Assembly: GCF_040147005.1 (NCBI RefSeq)
Contig: NZ_JAMSHO010000001.1
Coordinates: forward strand, 1,116,001-1,180,000
DNA from: Halomonas sp. H10-9-1
GTDB lineage: Bacteria > Pseudomonadota > Gammaproteobacteria > Pseudomonadales > Halomonadaceae
Direction of reading: 5' to 3'
DNA: 64,000 nucleotides
Below are positions 32,563 through 44,338 of the stretch, one piece after another. Positions within the stretch are counted from its first letter, which is position 1. Every line of letters starts with the position of its first letter. A program made the translations under genes and the position numbers. The notes beneath the pieces were generated by a model. It saw only the letters and a program-made list of their open reading frames with translations, was not told the DNA's origin and did not search any database.

Positions 32563-33870
32563 ATGCAGCAACCCGGATATAACGTTCCCCACACTCAGGT
32601 ACGAGGGGAACCAATGCAGAGCCCAGAGGATGTCGCCGCCATGCTGCGCCTGAAGGCCTGTGGCTGGGGCACTCAGCGCATCGCCGATGAACTCGGTGTC
32701 AGCAGGAACACCGTCAAACGCTACCTGCGCCAGGGCGGCTGGGCACCCTACGCGAGCCCGCAGCGCAGCAAGTCGCTGGAAGGGCTGGAGGAATGGCTGA
32801 AGGCGCGCTTCCTGCAGCATGCCGGCAACGCCGCCGTGGTCCTGCAGGACCTGCAGCTAGAGCACGGCATCACGGTCAGCCTGCGCACGGTGGAACGCGC
32901 CTGCGCGCCGTTCCGCCAGGCACTGGCCGCCGAAGCCAAGGCCACGGTGAGGTTCGAGACGCCGCCCGGGAAGCAGCTGCAGATCGACTTCGGCAGCCGC
33001 CACATCACCATCGATGGGGAGTCGATCAAGGTCTTCCTGTTCGTCGCCACCCTGGGCTACTCCCGCCGCCACTACGTCCGCGCCTTCCGGCACGAGCGGC
33101 AGTCGGCGTGGTTCGCCGGCCTGGAAGGCGCCTTCCGCCACTTTGGCGGGATTCCGGAGCAGGTGCTGCTGGATAACGCCCGGGCGCTGGTCGATCACCA
33201 CAACGCGGCGACCCGCGAAGTCGTGTTCAACGAGCGGCTGGCGGCCTTTGCCCGCTACTGGGGGTTCCGGCCGGTGGCCTGTGCGCCGTACCGCGCCCGC
33301 ACCAAGGGCAAGGACGAGCGTGGCGTCGGCTACGTGAAGCGTAACGCCATCGCCGGCCGGACCTTCGCCACCTGGGCGGCGCTGGAGGCCCACCTGAGCT
33401 GGTGGATGCGCGAGATCGCCGACCAGCGGGTGCATGGCACCACCGGAGAGCTGCCGGCGGTGCGCTTCATCGCCGAACAGGCCAGCCTGCAACCGCTCAA
33501 CGATCGGGCGCCCTTCGAGCAGGCCCGGGAGCTGAACCGGCGGGTTCAGCGCGACGCCACCGTGGAGGTCGACACCAACCGCTACAGCGTGCCCTGGCGC
33601 CTGGTCGGTGAGCCTGTCCAGGTCAGCGTGACCGACGGCGAACTGCGGGTGCACCACGCCGGCCGCGAGGTGGCCCGCCACCCGGAGCTGGGCGGGCGCC
33701 GCCAGGTGCGCTGCCTGCCGGAGCATCTGCAGGGCATCGTCGGCTACCGATCACCCAAGGCGGACACCGAGGAGGTCGTGGCGTCCAGCGAGATCGTGAC
33801 CACCTTGCCGCCGGCCGCGCTGCAGCGCGACCTGACCGAGTACGAAGCCGTGGTGGGAGGTGGCTGGTGA
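32563..33870 (+). CDS. istA: IS21 transposase IstA
   Basis: 435 residues. N-terminal helix-turn-helix (LKACGWGTQRIADELGVSRNTVKRYL) and a DDE core with Asp in LQIDFGS, Asp in LLDNARALV and Glu in KGKDERGVGYVKRN. The ATG at 32563 has AGGAGGG eight bases upstream. The gene ends by overlapping the istB start. Confidence 0.92.
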   Translation: MQQPGYNVPHTQVRGEPMQSPEDVAAMLRLKACGWGTQRIADELGVSRNTVKRYLRQGGWAPYASPQRSKSLEGLEEWLKARFLQHAGNAAVVLQDLQLEHGITVSLRTVERACAPFRQALAAEAKATVRFETPPGKQLQIDFGSRHITIDGESIKVFLFVATLGYSRRHYVRAFRHERQSAWFAGLEGAFRHFGGIPEQVLLDNARALVDHHNAATREVVFNERLAAFARYWGFRPVACAPYRARTKGKDERGVGYVKRNAIAGRTFATWAALEAHLSWWMREIADQRVHGTTGELPAVRFIAEQASLQPLNDRAPFEQARELNRRVQRDATVEVDTNRYSVPWRLVGEPVQVSVTDGELRVHHAGREVARHPELGGRRQVRCLPEHLQGIVGYRSPKADTEEVVASSEIVTTLPPAALQRDLTEYEAVVGGGW

Positions 33871-34664
33871 TGACGACGCCGGAGACTGAGCGCCTGGACG
33901 CCATGCTGACGCGTCTCAAGCTGACCGCCATCCGCGAGCGGCTCGACACGCTGCTCGACGAAGCCGCACGCCGGGAGCTGACCCTGCGCGAGACGCTGGC
34001 CTACCTGTGCGAGCAGGAGGTGGCCCATAAGGAGCAGCGGCGCATCCAGATGGGGCTGAGCATCGCCCGCTTCCCGTTCCTGCGCACTCTGGAAGGGTTC
34101 GACTTCAGCGCCCAGCCTGCCGTCGACCCCGGTCAGATCCGTGAGCTGGCCTGCGGGCGCTGGATCGCCAACGGCGACGCCCTGCTGCTGCTCGGCCCGC
34201 CGGGCGTGGGCAAAAGCCATCTCGCCGTGGCACTGGGCCGGGAGGCGGTCAAGGCTGGCTACTCCGTGCTGTTCACCACCGCCACGGCACTGATCACCCA
34301 ACTGGTCCAGGCCTATGCCAATGGCGCCCTGGAGGAGCGGCTGAGGCACTTCGCCAAGCCCAAGCTATTGATCATCGACGAGCTGGGCTACCTGCCGCTG
34401 GAACCCGGGGCGGCCAACCTGTTCTTCCAGTTGGTCACCCGGCGCTATGAACGCGGCAGTCTGCTGGTCACCAGCAACCGGGCGGTCAGCGAGTGGGGTG
34501 AGGTGTTCGGTGACGCCGTGGTGGCCACGGCCATTCTCGACCGACTGCTGCACCACAGTCACGTCATCACCATCCGCGGTGACAGTTACCGACTGCGTGC
34601 CAAGCGCAAGGCCGGGCTGATCAAGCCCGATACCAACCACCATCACGAGCAGGTCGTCAGGTAA
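33870..34664 (+). CDS. istB: IS21 helper ATPase IstB
   Basis: 264 residues (GTG 33867 is an alternative start). AAA+ ATPase with Walker A GPPGVGKSH near 108 and Walker B LLIIDELGYL near 170. It overlaps istA at GTGATGA, so translation is coupled. It helps IstA select targets. Confidence 0.92.
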   Translation: MTTPETERLDAMLTRLKLTAIRERLDTLLDEAARRELTLRETLAYLCEQEVAHKEQRRIQMGLSIARFPFLRTLEGFDFSAQPAVDPGQIRELACGRWIANGDALLLLGPPGVGKSHLAVALGREAVKAGYSVLFTTATALITQLVQAYANGALEERLRHFAKPKLLIIDELGYLPLEPGAANLFFQLVTRRYERGSLLVTSNRAVSEWGEVFGDAVVATAILDRLLHHSHVITIRGDSYRLRAKRKAGLIKPDTNHHHEQVVR

Positions 34665-35312
34665 GGGGGTCAGATTTCACTGTCGCCAGGGGGTCAGTTT
34701 CTGATGTCGCTTGACAGTTCACCGCTCGCTGGACCACCGACAAGATTGCGGCGACCCGCACGCTCATTGAGGATACAACCCACCATATCCAGCAGCAGTT
34801 GCCCAGAGTCTACAGCCACGAGCTGGTGCAGGTGATCCTCGAACAACCCTATTGCCGTATCAACAATCTGGTAGAACGTGACATCGCCAAGCGGCAGACC
34901 GCTTCCAGCTATCTGCAGCAGCTGTGCGAGATCGGCGTGCTCAAGGAGATCCGTGCCGGGCGCGAAAAGCTGTTCGTGCATCCCAAACTGGTTCGCCTGA
35001 TGACCGAAGACAGCAACGAGGTGGCGCCGTACCCGGCATCATGATGCTGCTGACTCACTGGTGACGTGGTTTGTTCCAGGGTCGGCTTTAACGTAAAACG
35101 AGGTCGCTACGGGCATCGCCCAGCTGGGCGGGAGTTCGCCACGCCTACTATCATGCTACAAGGCTCAGGGCTCGAGCCTGGTGGAAGGAGAAAGAAAGGA
35201 AAGGGGAAATTGGCTCGGCCAGTGAAGCCCGTTCGGCAGTCGTCCGGGAAACTCAACGGCGAGATGGGTATCGTTACCGCGGATACGCGACCAAAAGGAA
35301 TGAGGAAAAAAA

Positions 35313-37580
<2,268 letters not shown>

Positions 37581-37620
37581 AGAAGGCAATAACCAGCGGC
37601 GTTATGCTGCTGCTCACGAC

Positions 37621-37648
37621 ATGGCCCCTGCCATCTGGCAGGGGCCAT
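37621..37648 (+). terminator. Terminator after maeB
   Basis: Stem ATGGCCCCTGCC / GGCAGGGGCCAT with a four-base loop ATCT, followed by GCTGTTT, 40 bases after the maeB stop codon. Confidence 0.75.
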
Positions 37649-37689
37649 GCTGTTTGGGCTGGCGCCCTCGGGTATCCCGATAAGGGTGC

Positions 37690-37889
37690 CGCTAACAGAT
37701 GGGTCGGCAGCGTGGCCGCATAGCGCGGCCGCGGCCGCTTGCTCTCCAGGGCGTGGATCAGCTTCTTGACCACCCCCCTCGGGGCCCAGGGTGAAGGGGG
37801 CCTTGCCCTCCTGGCTGGCCAGGCGCGCCCCCACCAGCCGATAGGTGACGGCATGGGCGCTATGGGCAGGGTCGATATTGGCCTTGAAA
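37690..37889 (-). pseudogene. Broken copy of the SDR gene
   Basis: On the minus strand, FKANIDPAHSAHAVTY then ARLASQEGKAPFTLGPE and, in another frame, VVKKLIHALESKRPRP match the C-terminal third of the SDR at 16285-17148. There is a frameshift near 37785, and both ends are missing. The fragment lies between the maeB terminator and the 3' end of sbcC. Confidence 0.85.
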
Positions 37890-37897
37890 GATGTGAA

Positions 37898-40800
37898 TCA
37901 ATGGCTCACCAGCTTCGCCCGGCTGGTGCCGTTGCCGACGGGCTCCACCCGGATCTGCACCGGGATGCGTTCGTGCATCTCCTGCACATGGGAGATGACG
38001 CCGACCCGGCGGCCCAGGGCCTGCAGGCCGTCGAGCGCCTCCATGGCGAGCGCCAGGGACTGCGGGTCGAGGCTGCCGAAGCCCTCGTCGATGAACAGCG
38101 ATTCGATGGTGAGCTCGCCGGAGGCCATGGAGGCGAGCCCCAGGGCGAGGGCCAGCGAGACCAGGAAGGTCTCGCCGCCGGAGAGCGAGTGCACCGAGCG
38201 GCGCTCATCGCCCATGTCGATATCCACCACCAGCAGTCCCAGGGGGCTGCCGCCGCGCACCAGCCGGTAGCGGCGGCTGAGGCCGCTCAGGTGGGCGTTG
38301 GCGTGTTCCAGCAGTTGCTCGAGGTTGTAGGCCTGGGCGATGCGCCGGAAGGCCTTGCCGTCGGCGGAGCCGATCAGTTCGTTGATCTGGCCCCAGCGGC
38401 GGAACTCGGCCTGGGCGGCCTCCAGCTCGGCCTGGCCGGCCTTGTGCCGCTCGCGGCGGCGATCGTCGTCGCTCAAGGCGAAGGCGGCCTCGTCGCGGGC
38501 CTTCTGGGCCGCCTCCAGGCGCGGGGTCAGCTCGGCTTCGGCCGCCTCCAGCGCCTCACGGCGGCGGCGCAGTGCCTCGGCCACGGCGTCGCTAAGCAGC
38601 GCCTCGTCGAGGTCGTCTTCGCGACTTGCTTCCTCCGTCTCCTCGATCAGGCCCTGGCCGCGGCGGTGGCGCAGCAGGGTGTCGCGGCGCTCGGTGAGGG
38701 TGGCGGCGGCGCGCTGGCGGGCCTGGTCGGCATCCTCGATCCGGCGCTCCTCGTTGCGTGCCGCTTCTTCTGACTGGGCGAGCAGCCGGGATAGGGTGGC
38801 GTCGGTCAGCGCGGGGTGCGCAGCGCGCCAGTCGGCGAGCTCGTGGGTGAGGGTGTCGCACTCCCGGCGTAGCCCCTCGAGCCGCTCGGCCTCGTGCTCG
38901 ACCCCCTGGACGAGGCGCTGCTGCGCCTGCTGGGCGGCGTGCCAGCGTGCCTGGGCGGCGTCGCGGGCCTGGCGGGCCTGCTCCTGGCGGGCGTCGAGGT
39001 GCTGCTGCCAGGCGTCCGGCGAGGCGTGCTCGCCGAGCCGGGCGGCGAGCGCTCGGGCAAGGTCGTCGCGCCGGCTCCGGAGCGGGGGAAGCTGTTCGGC
39101 CAGTGCCTGCAGCTCTTTTTCGAGACCCTCATGGCGGGTCTCGAAACGGGCGAGCCGTGTGGCGTCTTCCTGAAGGGCGCGCTTCAGCGGTTCGATCTGT
39201 CGTTCGGCCTGGTTGAGCCTGTTCAGCGCCTCTTCATGATGCGTCCGGTTGGCCTTGCTGAGTTCGGTTTGCTCGGCCAGCCAGGTGTCGCGATGATCGG
39301 GCTCGATGGCACCGAGTTCGGCGTGCAGCGAGTGCTGCTCGAGGGACTCACGTGCTTCCTCGTGCTGCTGTTCGGCGCTCTGAACCTCCCGGCGAGCCTG
39401 CTTGAGAGAGGCGTCGAGCGCACTGTATTCGCCGAAGAACCGATCGCGTTCCCGTTGGGCCTGATTCAGCACCTCGCCGGCTGCCTGGAGCTGGCGTTCT
39501 TCTTCCCGTTGCTGAGCCGCCAGTTGATCGGCCTCCGGCGAGGCCGGTGGGTGATGCCGCCAGGGGTGCTCGAGCCCGCCGCAGACCGGGCAGGGCTCGT
39601 CATTGGCAAGCGCCTCACGCAGGGCGATGACACTCTCACTTCGCACCGCTCGACTGCGGTCGATGATGGCGGTGACGGTATCATGCCGAAGCTTGGCGTC
39701 ATCGAGCCGACGCCTGGCCTGCTGGCCCTGTTCCAGTAGCTGGGCCAGCCGTGGCTCTTCTTGCTGGACCTGCTTGAGCAGTCGCCGGTGATGGCTCATG
39801 GCACGCTGGTACTGTCGCCAGCGACTCGCGAGCTCATCGAGGGCCAGTTGGCGCTGGGCGGCCTGGTCGAGGGCGCTCCGGCATGCCTGGCGCGCCGTCT
39901 CGAGTTCGGTGTGCTCTCCCAGCAGTTGCCTCAACGTTGCCTGCCAGTCAGCGAGTTGCTGGCGGCGTTGCTGATGCTCGGCCCGGGCCTGCCGGTGCTC
40001 GGCCTCCAACTGATCCCGCTGTTGCCGACGGTCGGCTTGGGTCTCTTCCTGTTGTGATAGCTGATGGTCGAGGCGGGCCAGGTCGGTGGCCCGCTCGCGG
40101 GCCTCGCGCAGGGCGGGCTCGGCCTCGCGGCGCGCCTCACCGGCCTCGGCCAGGGCGCGCTCGCGGGCATCCAAGGCCTCGCGGGCCTCGGCCTGCTCGC
40201 GTTCGGCATCGGTGAGCGCGCGCGTTGTCTCGGCGTGGCGCTTTTCCAGACCGGCGATCTCGTCGGGCAGGGCGGCGTGGCGGGCCAGCGCATGGCGCTT
40301 GGGCGCGATCTGTCGGCGCCACTCGCGGTCGGCGCACGCCTGGGCCAGCGCCTGCCAGTCGGCCTCGGCATTCTGCTGCTGGGTCAGGCCCTGGCGATAG
40401 GCCGCGTGCAGCCGGTCGTCGTCGTCGTGCCAGCGGCACCGGGCCTGGAGCGACGTGGCCTGGCGCTGCAGGTCGGTAAGGGTTTGCTGGGTGGCCTCGG
40501 CCGCCTGGTCGAGCTCGGCGCGGGCCTCGGGCTCGGCGGGCCGGTCGCCCTCGAGCCTGGCCTCCAGCGCCTCCACGGCCTTCTTGGCGTCATTCGCGCG
40601 CCGGTAGGCGGCCATGGAGATCGCCGAGTACTCGGCGGTGCCGGTGAGGCGCTCGAGCAGGTCGCTGCGCGCGTTGTCGTCGGCCTGGAGGAAAGCGGCG
40701 AACTCGCTCTGGGCGAGCAGCACGGCGCGGGTGAACTGGTCGAAGGTGAGCCCCAGGCGCTCCGGCAGCAGGCGGTCGAACTCGCGCTTCTGGGTGGTCA

Positions 40801-41224
40801 GCAGGCGCTCGTCATCGAGGTCGGTGAGCGACTGTTCGGCCTTCTGTAGCTTGCCGCCGACCTTCTCCCGGGCGCGGCGTACCGCCCAGCGGGCGCGGTA
40901 GCGGCGCCCGTCGCGGCCCACGAAGTCGACCTCGGCGTAACCGCTCGCGGTGCCGCGGCGCAGCAGGGTGCGCGGGTCGCTGGTGGTCAGGGTGGAATCG
41001 GGGGTGTCGTCGACCTGGCTGTCCCGGGCCGGCGCCTGGCGCAGCCGCGGCGTGCCGCCGTAGAGCGCCAGGCAGAGCGCATCGAGCAGGGTGCTCTTGC
41101 CGGCCCCGGTGGGGCCGGTGATGGCGAAGAGCCCGGCATCGCTCAAGGGCGCGGCGGTGAAGTCGAGCTCGAGCGGGCCGGGCAGCGAGGCCAGGTTCTC
41201 CAGGCGCAGGGCGAGGATCCTCAT
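37898..41224 (-). CDS. sbcC: Nuclease SbcCD subunit C
   Basis: 1108 residues. An SMC-like ATPase with Walker A GPTGAGKST near 40, a long coiled coil, the zinc hook CPVCGG near 544 and the C-terminal signature SGGETFLVSLALALGLA. With SbcD it opens hairpins and processes double-strand breaks. It starts by ATGA overlap with sbcD. Length is close to E. coli SbcC (1048). Confidence 0.95.
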   Translation of the reverse strand: MRILALRLENLASLPGPLELDFTAAPLSDAGLFAITGPTGAGKSTLLDALCLALYGGTPRLRQAPARDSQVDDTPDSTLTTSDPRTLLRRGTASGYAEVDFVGRDGRRYRARWAVRRAREKVGGKLQKAEQSLTDLDDERLLTTQKREFDRLLPERLGLTFDQFTRAVLLAQSEFAAFLQADDNARSDLLERLTGTAEYSAISMAAYRRANDAKKAVEALEARLEGDRPAEPEARAELDQAAEATQQTLTDLQRQATSLQARCRWHDDDDRLHAAYRQGLTQQQNAEADWQALAQACADREWRRQIAPKRHALARHAALPDEIAGLEKRHAETTRALTDAEREQAEAREALDARERALAEAGEARREAEPALREARERATDLARLDHQLSQQEETQADRRQQRDQLEAEHRQARAEHQQRRQQLADWQATLRQLLGEHTELETARQACRSALDQAAQRQLALDELASRWRQYQRAMSHHRRLLKQVQQEEPRLAQLLEQGQQARRRLDDAKLRHDTVTAIIDRSRAVRSESVIALREALANDEPCPVCGGLEHPWRHHPPASPEADQLAAQQREEERQLQAAGEVLNQAQRERDRFFGEYSALDASLKQARREVQSAEQQHEEARESLEQHSLHAELGAIEPDHRDTWLAEQTELSKANRTHHEEALNRLNQAERQIEPLKRALQEDATRLARFETRHEGLEKELQALAEQLPPLRSRRDDLARALAARLGEHASPDAWQQHLDARQEQARQARDAAQARWHAAQQAQQRLVQGVEHEAERLEGLRRECDTLTHELADWRAAHPALTDATLSRLLAQSEEAARNEERRIEDADQARQRAAATLTERRDTLLRHRRGQGLIEETEEASREDDLDEALLSDAVAEALRRRREALEAAEAELTPRLEAAQKARDEAAFALSDDDRRRERHKAGQAELEAAQAEFRRWGQINELIGSADGKAFRRIAQAYNLEQLLEHANAHLSGLSRRYRLVRGGSPLGLLVVDIDMGDERRSVHSLSGGETFLVSLALALGLASMASGELTIESLFIDEGFGSLDPQSLALAMEALDGLQALGRRVGVISHVQEMHERIPVQIRVEPVGNGTSRAKLVSH

Positions 41225-42513
41225 GACGTCGCCTCCTCGCCGTCGAGCACGTCCTGGCAGAGCCGGTCGAAATCGGCGAGCACGTCCGCCTCGGGTGGCT
41301 TACCCCAGCGGTCGGCCCAGGTGCGTTCGAAGAGCTTGCGCGGGCCGAGGCTCTCCAGGTCGATGCGCGCGGGGGCGTCCTCGCCCTCGACCCGGGGCAG
41401 GCGCCGCTCGAGGCGCAGCAGGCGCAGCGCCTTGCCGTCGAGGGCCGCCTCCACCCGGGCGCGCAGGTCGGGAATCGGGGCCTCGAGTTCGACGCGCACC
41501 TCCAGCCAGGGCCAGCGCTCTCTTGAACGCTCCCGCCCCCGAGCGTCGGCGAGCGCGGGGGCGTCCTCGAGCGATTCCAGCTCGGCCAGCACCCGCGCCA
41601 GTGGGGCGGGGCCGATGCGGTGCATGGCCACCGGGCGGGGCACGGGAAGTGCCTCGGTGGCGGCCAGCGCCTCGCCCTCGAGCACCACCTCCACCACCTG
41701 ATGCGGATAGCCGACCTCGCTGAAGTCCAGCGGCAGGGGGCTGCCGCTGTAGCGGATGCGCGCCTCGCCGACCTGTTGTGCGCGGTGCAGGTGGCCGAGG
41801 GCCACGTAGGCGATGTCGTCGGGGAAGAGGGCGGCGGAGATCGACTCCTCGCCGCCGATCACGATGGGCCGTTCGCTGGCCTCGGAGACGGCGGCGCCGT
41901 GCAGGTGGGCGTGGCTCATCGCCACCAGCGCCTGGCCGGGCTCGCGCCGGGCGCGGGCGGCCTCGATCAGCCGGGTGTGCACGCGGTTGATGCCGGCGAC
42001 GTAGTCGTTGGGCACGGCGGCGTCGTCCTTGTTATCGCCCAGGTCGGCGCGCAGGCCGGCGCCGGTCACCTCGGCGGGGCGCAGGAAGGGCAGCGCCAGG
42101 CACCAGGCGCGGGTCGCGCCCTCGGCGTCGGTGAGCGGCACCAGCAGACGCTCGGCGTCGAGGTCGCCGTCGTCTTGCCAGTAGACCCGGCCCAGGGCGT
42201 GGGTGTTGAGCCGACGCATCAGCGGGGCGGGCAGCTCGATGCGGTTGCCGCTGTCGTGGTTGCCGGCGATCAGCACGATCTGAAGGCCCGGCAGCCGCTC
42301 ATGGGCGGAGACGATGAAGTCATAGAGCAGCGCCTGGGCGGCGAGTGACGGGTTGACCACGTCGAAGATGTCGCCGGCCACCAGCAGGGCGTCGGCGCAG
42401 CGCTCCACCAGGGTGTCGAGCAGCCAGGCGAGGAAGGCGCGGTGCTCGACGTGGCGCTCCTGGCCGTGGAAGCTCTGGCCCAGGTGCCAGTCGGCGGTGT
42501 GGATCAGCTTCAT
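41221..42513 (-). CDS. sbcD: Nuclease SbcCD subunit D
   Basis: 430 residues. Metallophosphoesterase fold: HTADWHLGQSF, the VAGDIFD motif, and GNHDSGNR supply the two-metal ligands. Nuclease subunit of SbcCD. First gene of the sbcDC operon. Confidence 0.95.
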   Translation of the reverse strand: MKLIHTADWHLGQSFHGQERHVEHRAFLAWLLDTLVERCADALLVAGDIFDVVNPSLAAQALLYDFIVSAHERLPGLQIVLIAGNHDSGNRIELPAPLMRRLNTHALGRVYWQDDGDLDAERLLVPLTDAEGATRAWCLALPFLRPAEVTGAGLRADLGDNKDDAAVPNDYVAGINRVHTRLIEAARARREPGQALVAMSHAHLHGAAVSEASERPIVIGGEESISAALFPDDIAYVALGHLHRAQQVGEARIRYSGSPLPLDFSEVGYPHQVVEVVLEGEALAATEALPVPRPVAMHRIGPAPLARVLAELESLEDAPALADARGRERSRERWPWLEVRVELEAPIPDLRARVEAALDGKALRLLRLERRLPRVEGEDAPARIDLESLGPRKLFERTWADRWGKPPEADVLADFDRLCQDVLDGEEATS

Positions 42514-42600
42514 GGGGTCCCTCCCGGCGTGCGGTGCGAAAGAGGGAGTCTACGCCAGTCGGCGCGGCTCTTCAGCCTGGGGAGGGCGGTTCAGCCTGGA

Positions 42601-42626
42601 AGGGGCCGGCGCCCTCGCCGGCCCCT
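42601..42626 (-). terminator. Terminator after cysI
   Basis: Stem AGGGGCCGGC / GCCGGCCCCT with a six-base loop, five bases past the cysI stop codon on the minus strand. There is no clear T tract. Confidence 0.6.
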
Positions 42627-42631
42627 GCGGC

Positions 42632-44338
42632 TTAGGCCGAGTAGGCAGTGTGGAAGACCTCCGGGGGGCGTTCGGCGTCGACGATGCCGGCACGCACCAG
42701 GAAGTCGCCGAAGCCTTCATCGCTCTCGCGCTCGGCGGCGTAGCGTCCGAGCAGCGGGTCGAGGGTCGCGAGGATGGTGGCGGTGTCGATGTTCTCCCGG
42801 TAGAGGCGGTTCATGCGCTGGCCGCGTTCGTCGCCGCCGAGATAGAGGTTGTACTTGTCGATGGCCTTGCCGGTCAGGCCGATCTCGGCCAGGTAGGGCC
42901 GTGCGCAACCGTTGGGACAGCCGGTAACGCGCACGTTGATCGGGGTGTCCTCCAGGCCGTGGCCCGCCATCAGCGCGTCGAGCGCCTCGACCAGGCCGGG
43001 CAGGCAGCGCTCGGATTCGGCCATGGCCAGGCCGCAGGTGGGGAAGGCCACGCAGGACATGGCGTGGCGCGCCAGTGGTGTGCTGCGGCTGCCGTCGTCG
43101 AGGCCGTGGCGGTCGATGATCGCCTGGATGCGGGCCTGCTGCTCGGGAGTGACGTTGGCGATCATCAGGTTCTGGTTGCAGGTGACCCGGAACTCGCCGC
43201 TGTGCAGCTCGGCGATCTCGCGCAGCGCGCTGCGCAGGGGATAGCCCTCGACATCGGCGATGCGACCGCTCTGGATCATCAGCGTCAGGTGACGGTTGCC
43301 GTTCTCGCCCTCCACCCAGCCGAAGCGATCGCCGTTGTGGGTGAAGCGATAGTCGCGTGCCGCGGCCATGGGTGTGCCGTGGTACTCGGCGAAGCGCTCG
43401 AGAAACCACGCCAGTCCGTGGTCGTCCAGGGTGTACTTGAAGCGGGCGTGGGCGCGATCGGTGCGGCAGCCATGGTCGCGCTGGATGGCGGCGATGGCCT
43501 CGCAGGCGTCGACGATCTGCGCCGCGGGCACGAAGCCGGCCACCTCGGCCAGCCGCGGGTAGGTGGCGGCGTTGCCGTAGGTCAGGCCCATGCCTCCGCC
43601 CACGGCGACGTTGAAGCCGGCCAGCCGGCCGTCCTCGACGATGGCGATCAGGCCGATATCGTTGGCCAGCACGTCGCAGTCGTTCTCCGGCGGAATGGCC
43701 AGGGCGATCTTGAACTTGCGCGGCAGGTAGTAGTGGCGATAGAAGGGCTCCTCCTCGTCGTCGCCGCCCAGGTGGTGCACCCGCTTCTCGCCCAGCCAGA
43801 CCTCGGCATAGGCGCCGGAGCGCCACATCAGTCGCTCGCTGATCGCGACCGAGAGGCGGTGGATCTCGGCGTGCAGGGTCGAGTGGTGGGGGTTGACGTT
43901 GGCGATCACGTTGCGGTTGTCGTCGCCGCAGGCGCCCTTGGTGTCCAGGCCCAGGGCGTTGACCCGTTGCATGAAGGTGCGCATCAGCGGCTTGAACACG
44001 CCGTGGAACTGGAAGGTCTGGCGGGTGGTGAGGCGCAGCGTGTGGTTGGCGCACTCGTCGGCGATGGCGTCGAGCCCCAGCCACTGCCGTGGGCTGAGCA
44101 CGCCGCCGGGCAGGCGCAGACGCACCATGAACATGTACAGCGGCTCGAGCTTCTGGCGGCGTCGCTCGTCGCGCAGGTCGCGGTCGTCCTGCAGGTAAGT
44201 GCCGTGAAACTTGGTCAGCTTGGTGTCATCGTCCGAGATGGCGCCGCTGGCCGGGTCGTCCAGGCCCTCGGCGATGGTGCCACGCAGATAGTGGCTCTGG
44301 CGCTTGATGATCTCGGCGTCGGGGAACTTGTCGGTCAT
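42632..44338 (-). CDS. cysI: Sulfite reductase hemoprotein (beta subunit)
   Basis: 568 residues, close to E. coli CysI (570). The cluster and siroheme ligands are visible as CVAFPTC and GCPNGC. It reduces sulfite to sulfide with electrons from CysJ. The longer frame to 44521 is only an extension inside cysJ; the ATG at 44338 overlaps the cysJ stop codon by one base. The upstream partner has lost part of its reductase domain (see cysJ). Confidence 0.95.
   Translation of the reverse strand: MTDKFPDAEIIKRQSHYLRGTIAEGLDDPASGAISDDDTKLTKFHGTYLQDDRDLRDERRRQKLEPLYMFMVRLRLPGGVLSPRQWLGLDAIADECANHTLRLTTRQTFQFHGVFKPLMRTFMQRVNALGLDTKGACGDDNRNVIANVNPHHSTLHAEIHRLSVAISERLMWRSGAYAEVWLGEKRVHHLGGDDEEEPFYRHYYLPRKFKIALAIPPENDCDVLANDIGLIAIVEDGRLAGFNVAVGGGMGLTYGNAATYPRLAEVAGFVPAAQIVDACEAIAAIQRDHGCRTDRAHARFKYTLDDHGLAWFLERFAEYHGTPMAAARDYRFTHNGDRFGWVEGENGNRHLTLMIQSGRIADVEGYPLRSALREIAELHSGEFRVTCNQNLMIANVTPEQQARIQAIIDRHGLDDGSRSTPLARHAMSCVAFPTCGLAMAESERCLPGLVEALDALMAGHGLEDTPINVRVTGCPNGCARPYLAEIGLTGKAIDKYNLYLGGDERGQRMNRLYRENIDTATILATLDPLLGRYAAERESDEGFGDFLVRAGIVDAERPPEVFHTAYSA

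Larger units (their letters stand above)
32484..34716 (+). mobile_element. IS21-family insertion sequence
   Basis: 2233 bp. Terminal inverted repeats begin TGTCAGGCGACA at the left and, on the minus strand, TGTCAAGCGACA at the right, and a second inner repeat (CAGGCGACAC) occurs near each end. The flanking 6-bp direct repeat GTTCAC (32478-32483 and 34717-34722) is the target duplication. The element interrupts the fic 2 gene. Confidence 0.93.
31669..35044 (+). pseudogene. Fic-family gene disrupted by IS21 (fic 2)
   Basis: The first part (31669-32483) has an inhibitory motif SSEIEN near 64-69 and the full Fic motif [12 protein letters not shown] near 204. The rest (34723-35044) is an in-frame tail with a C-terminal helix-turn-helix (RQTASSYLQQLCEIGVLKEI). 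Removing the IS and one copy of GTTCAC rejoins the frame without a stop, giving about 379 residues. As it stands the truncated product reads into the IS for some 17 codons. ATG 31696 is an alternative start. Confidence 0.88.
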
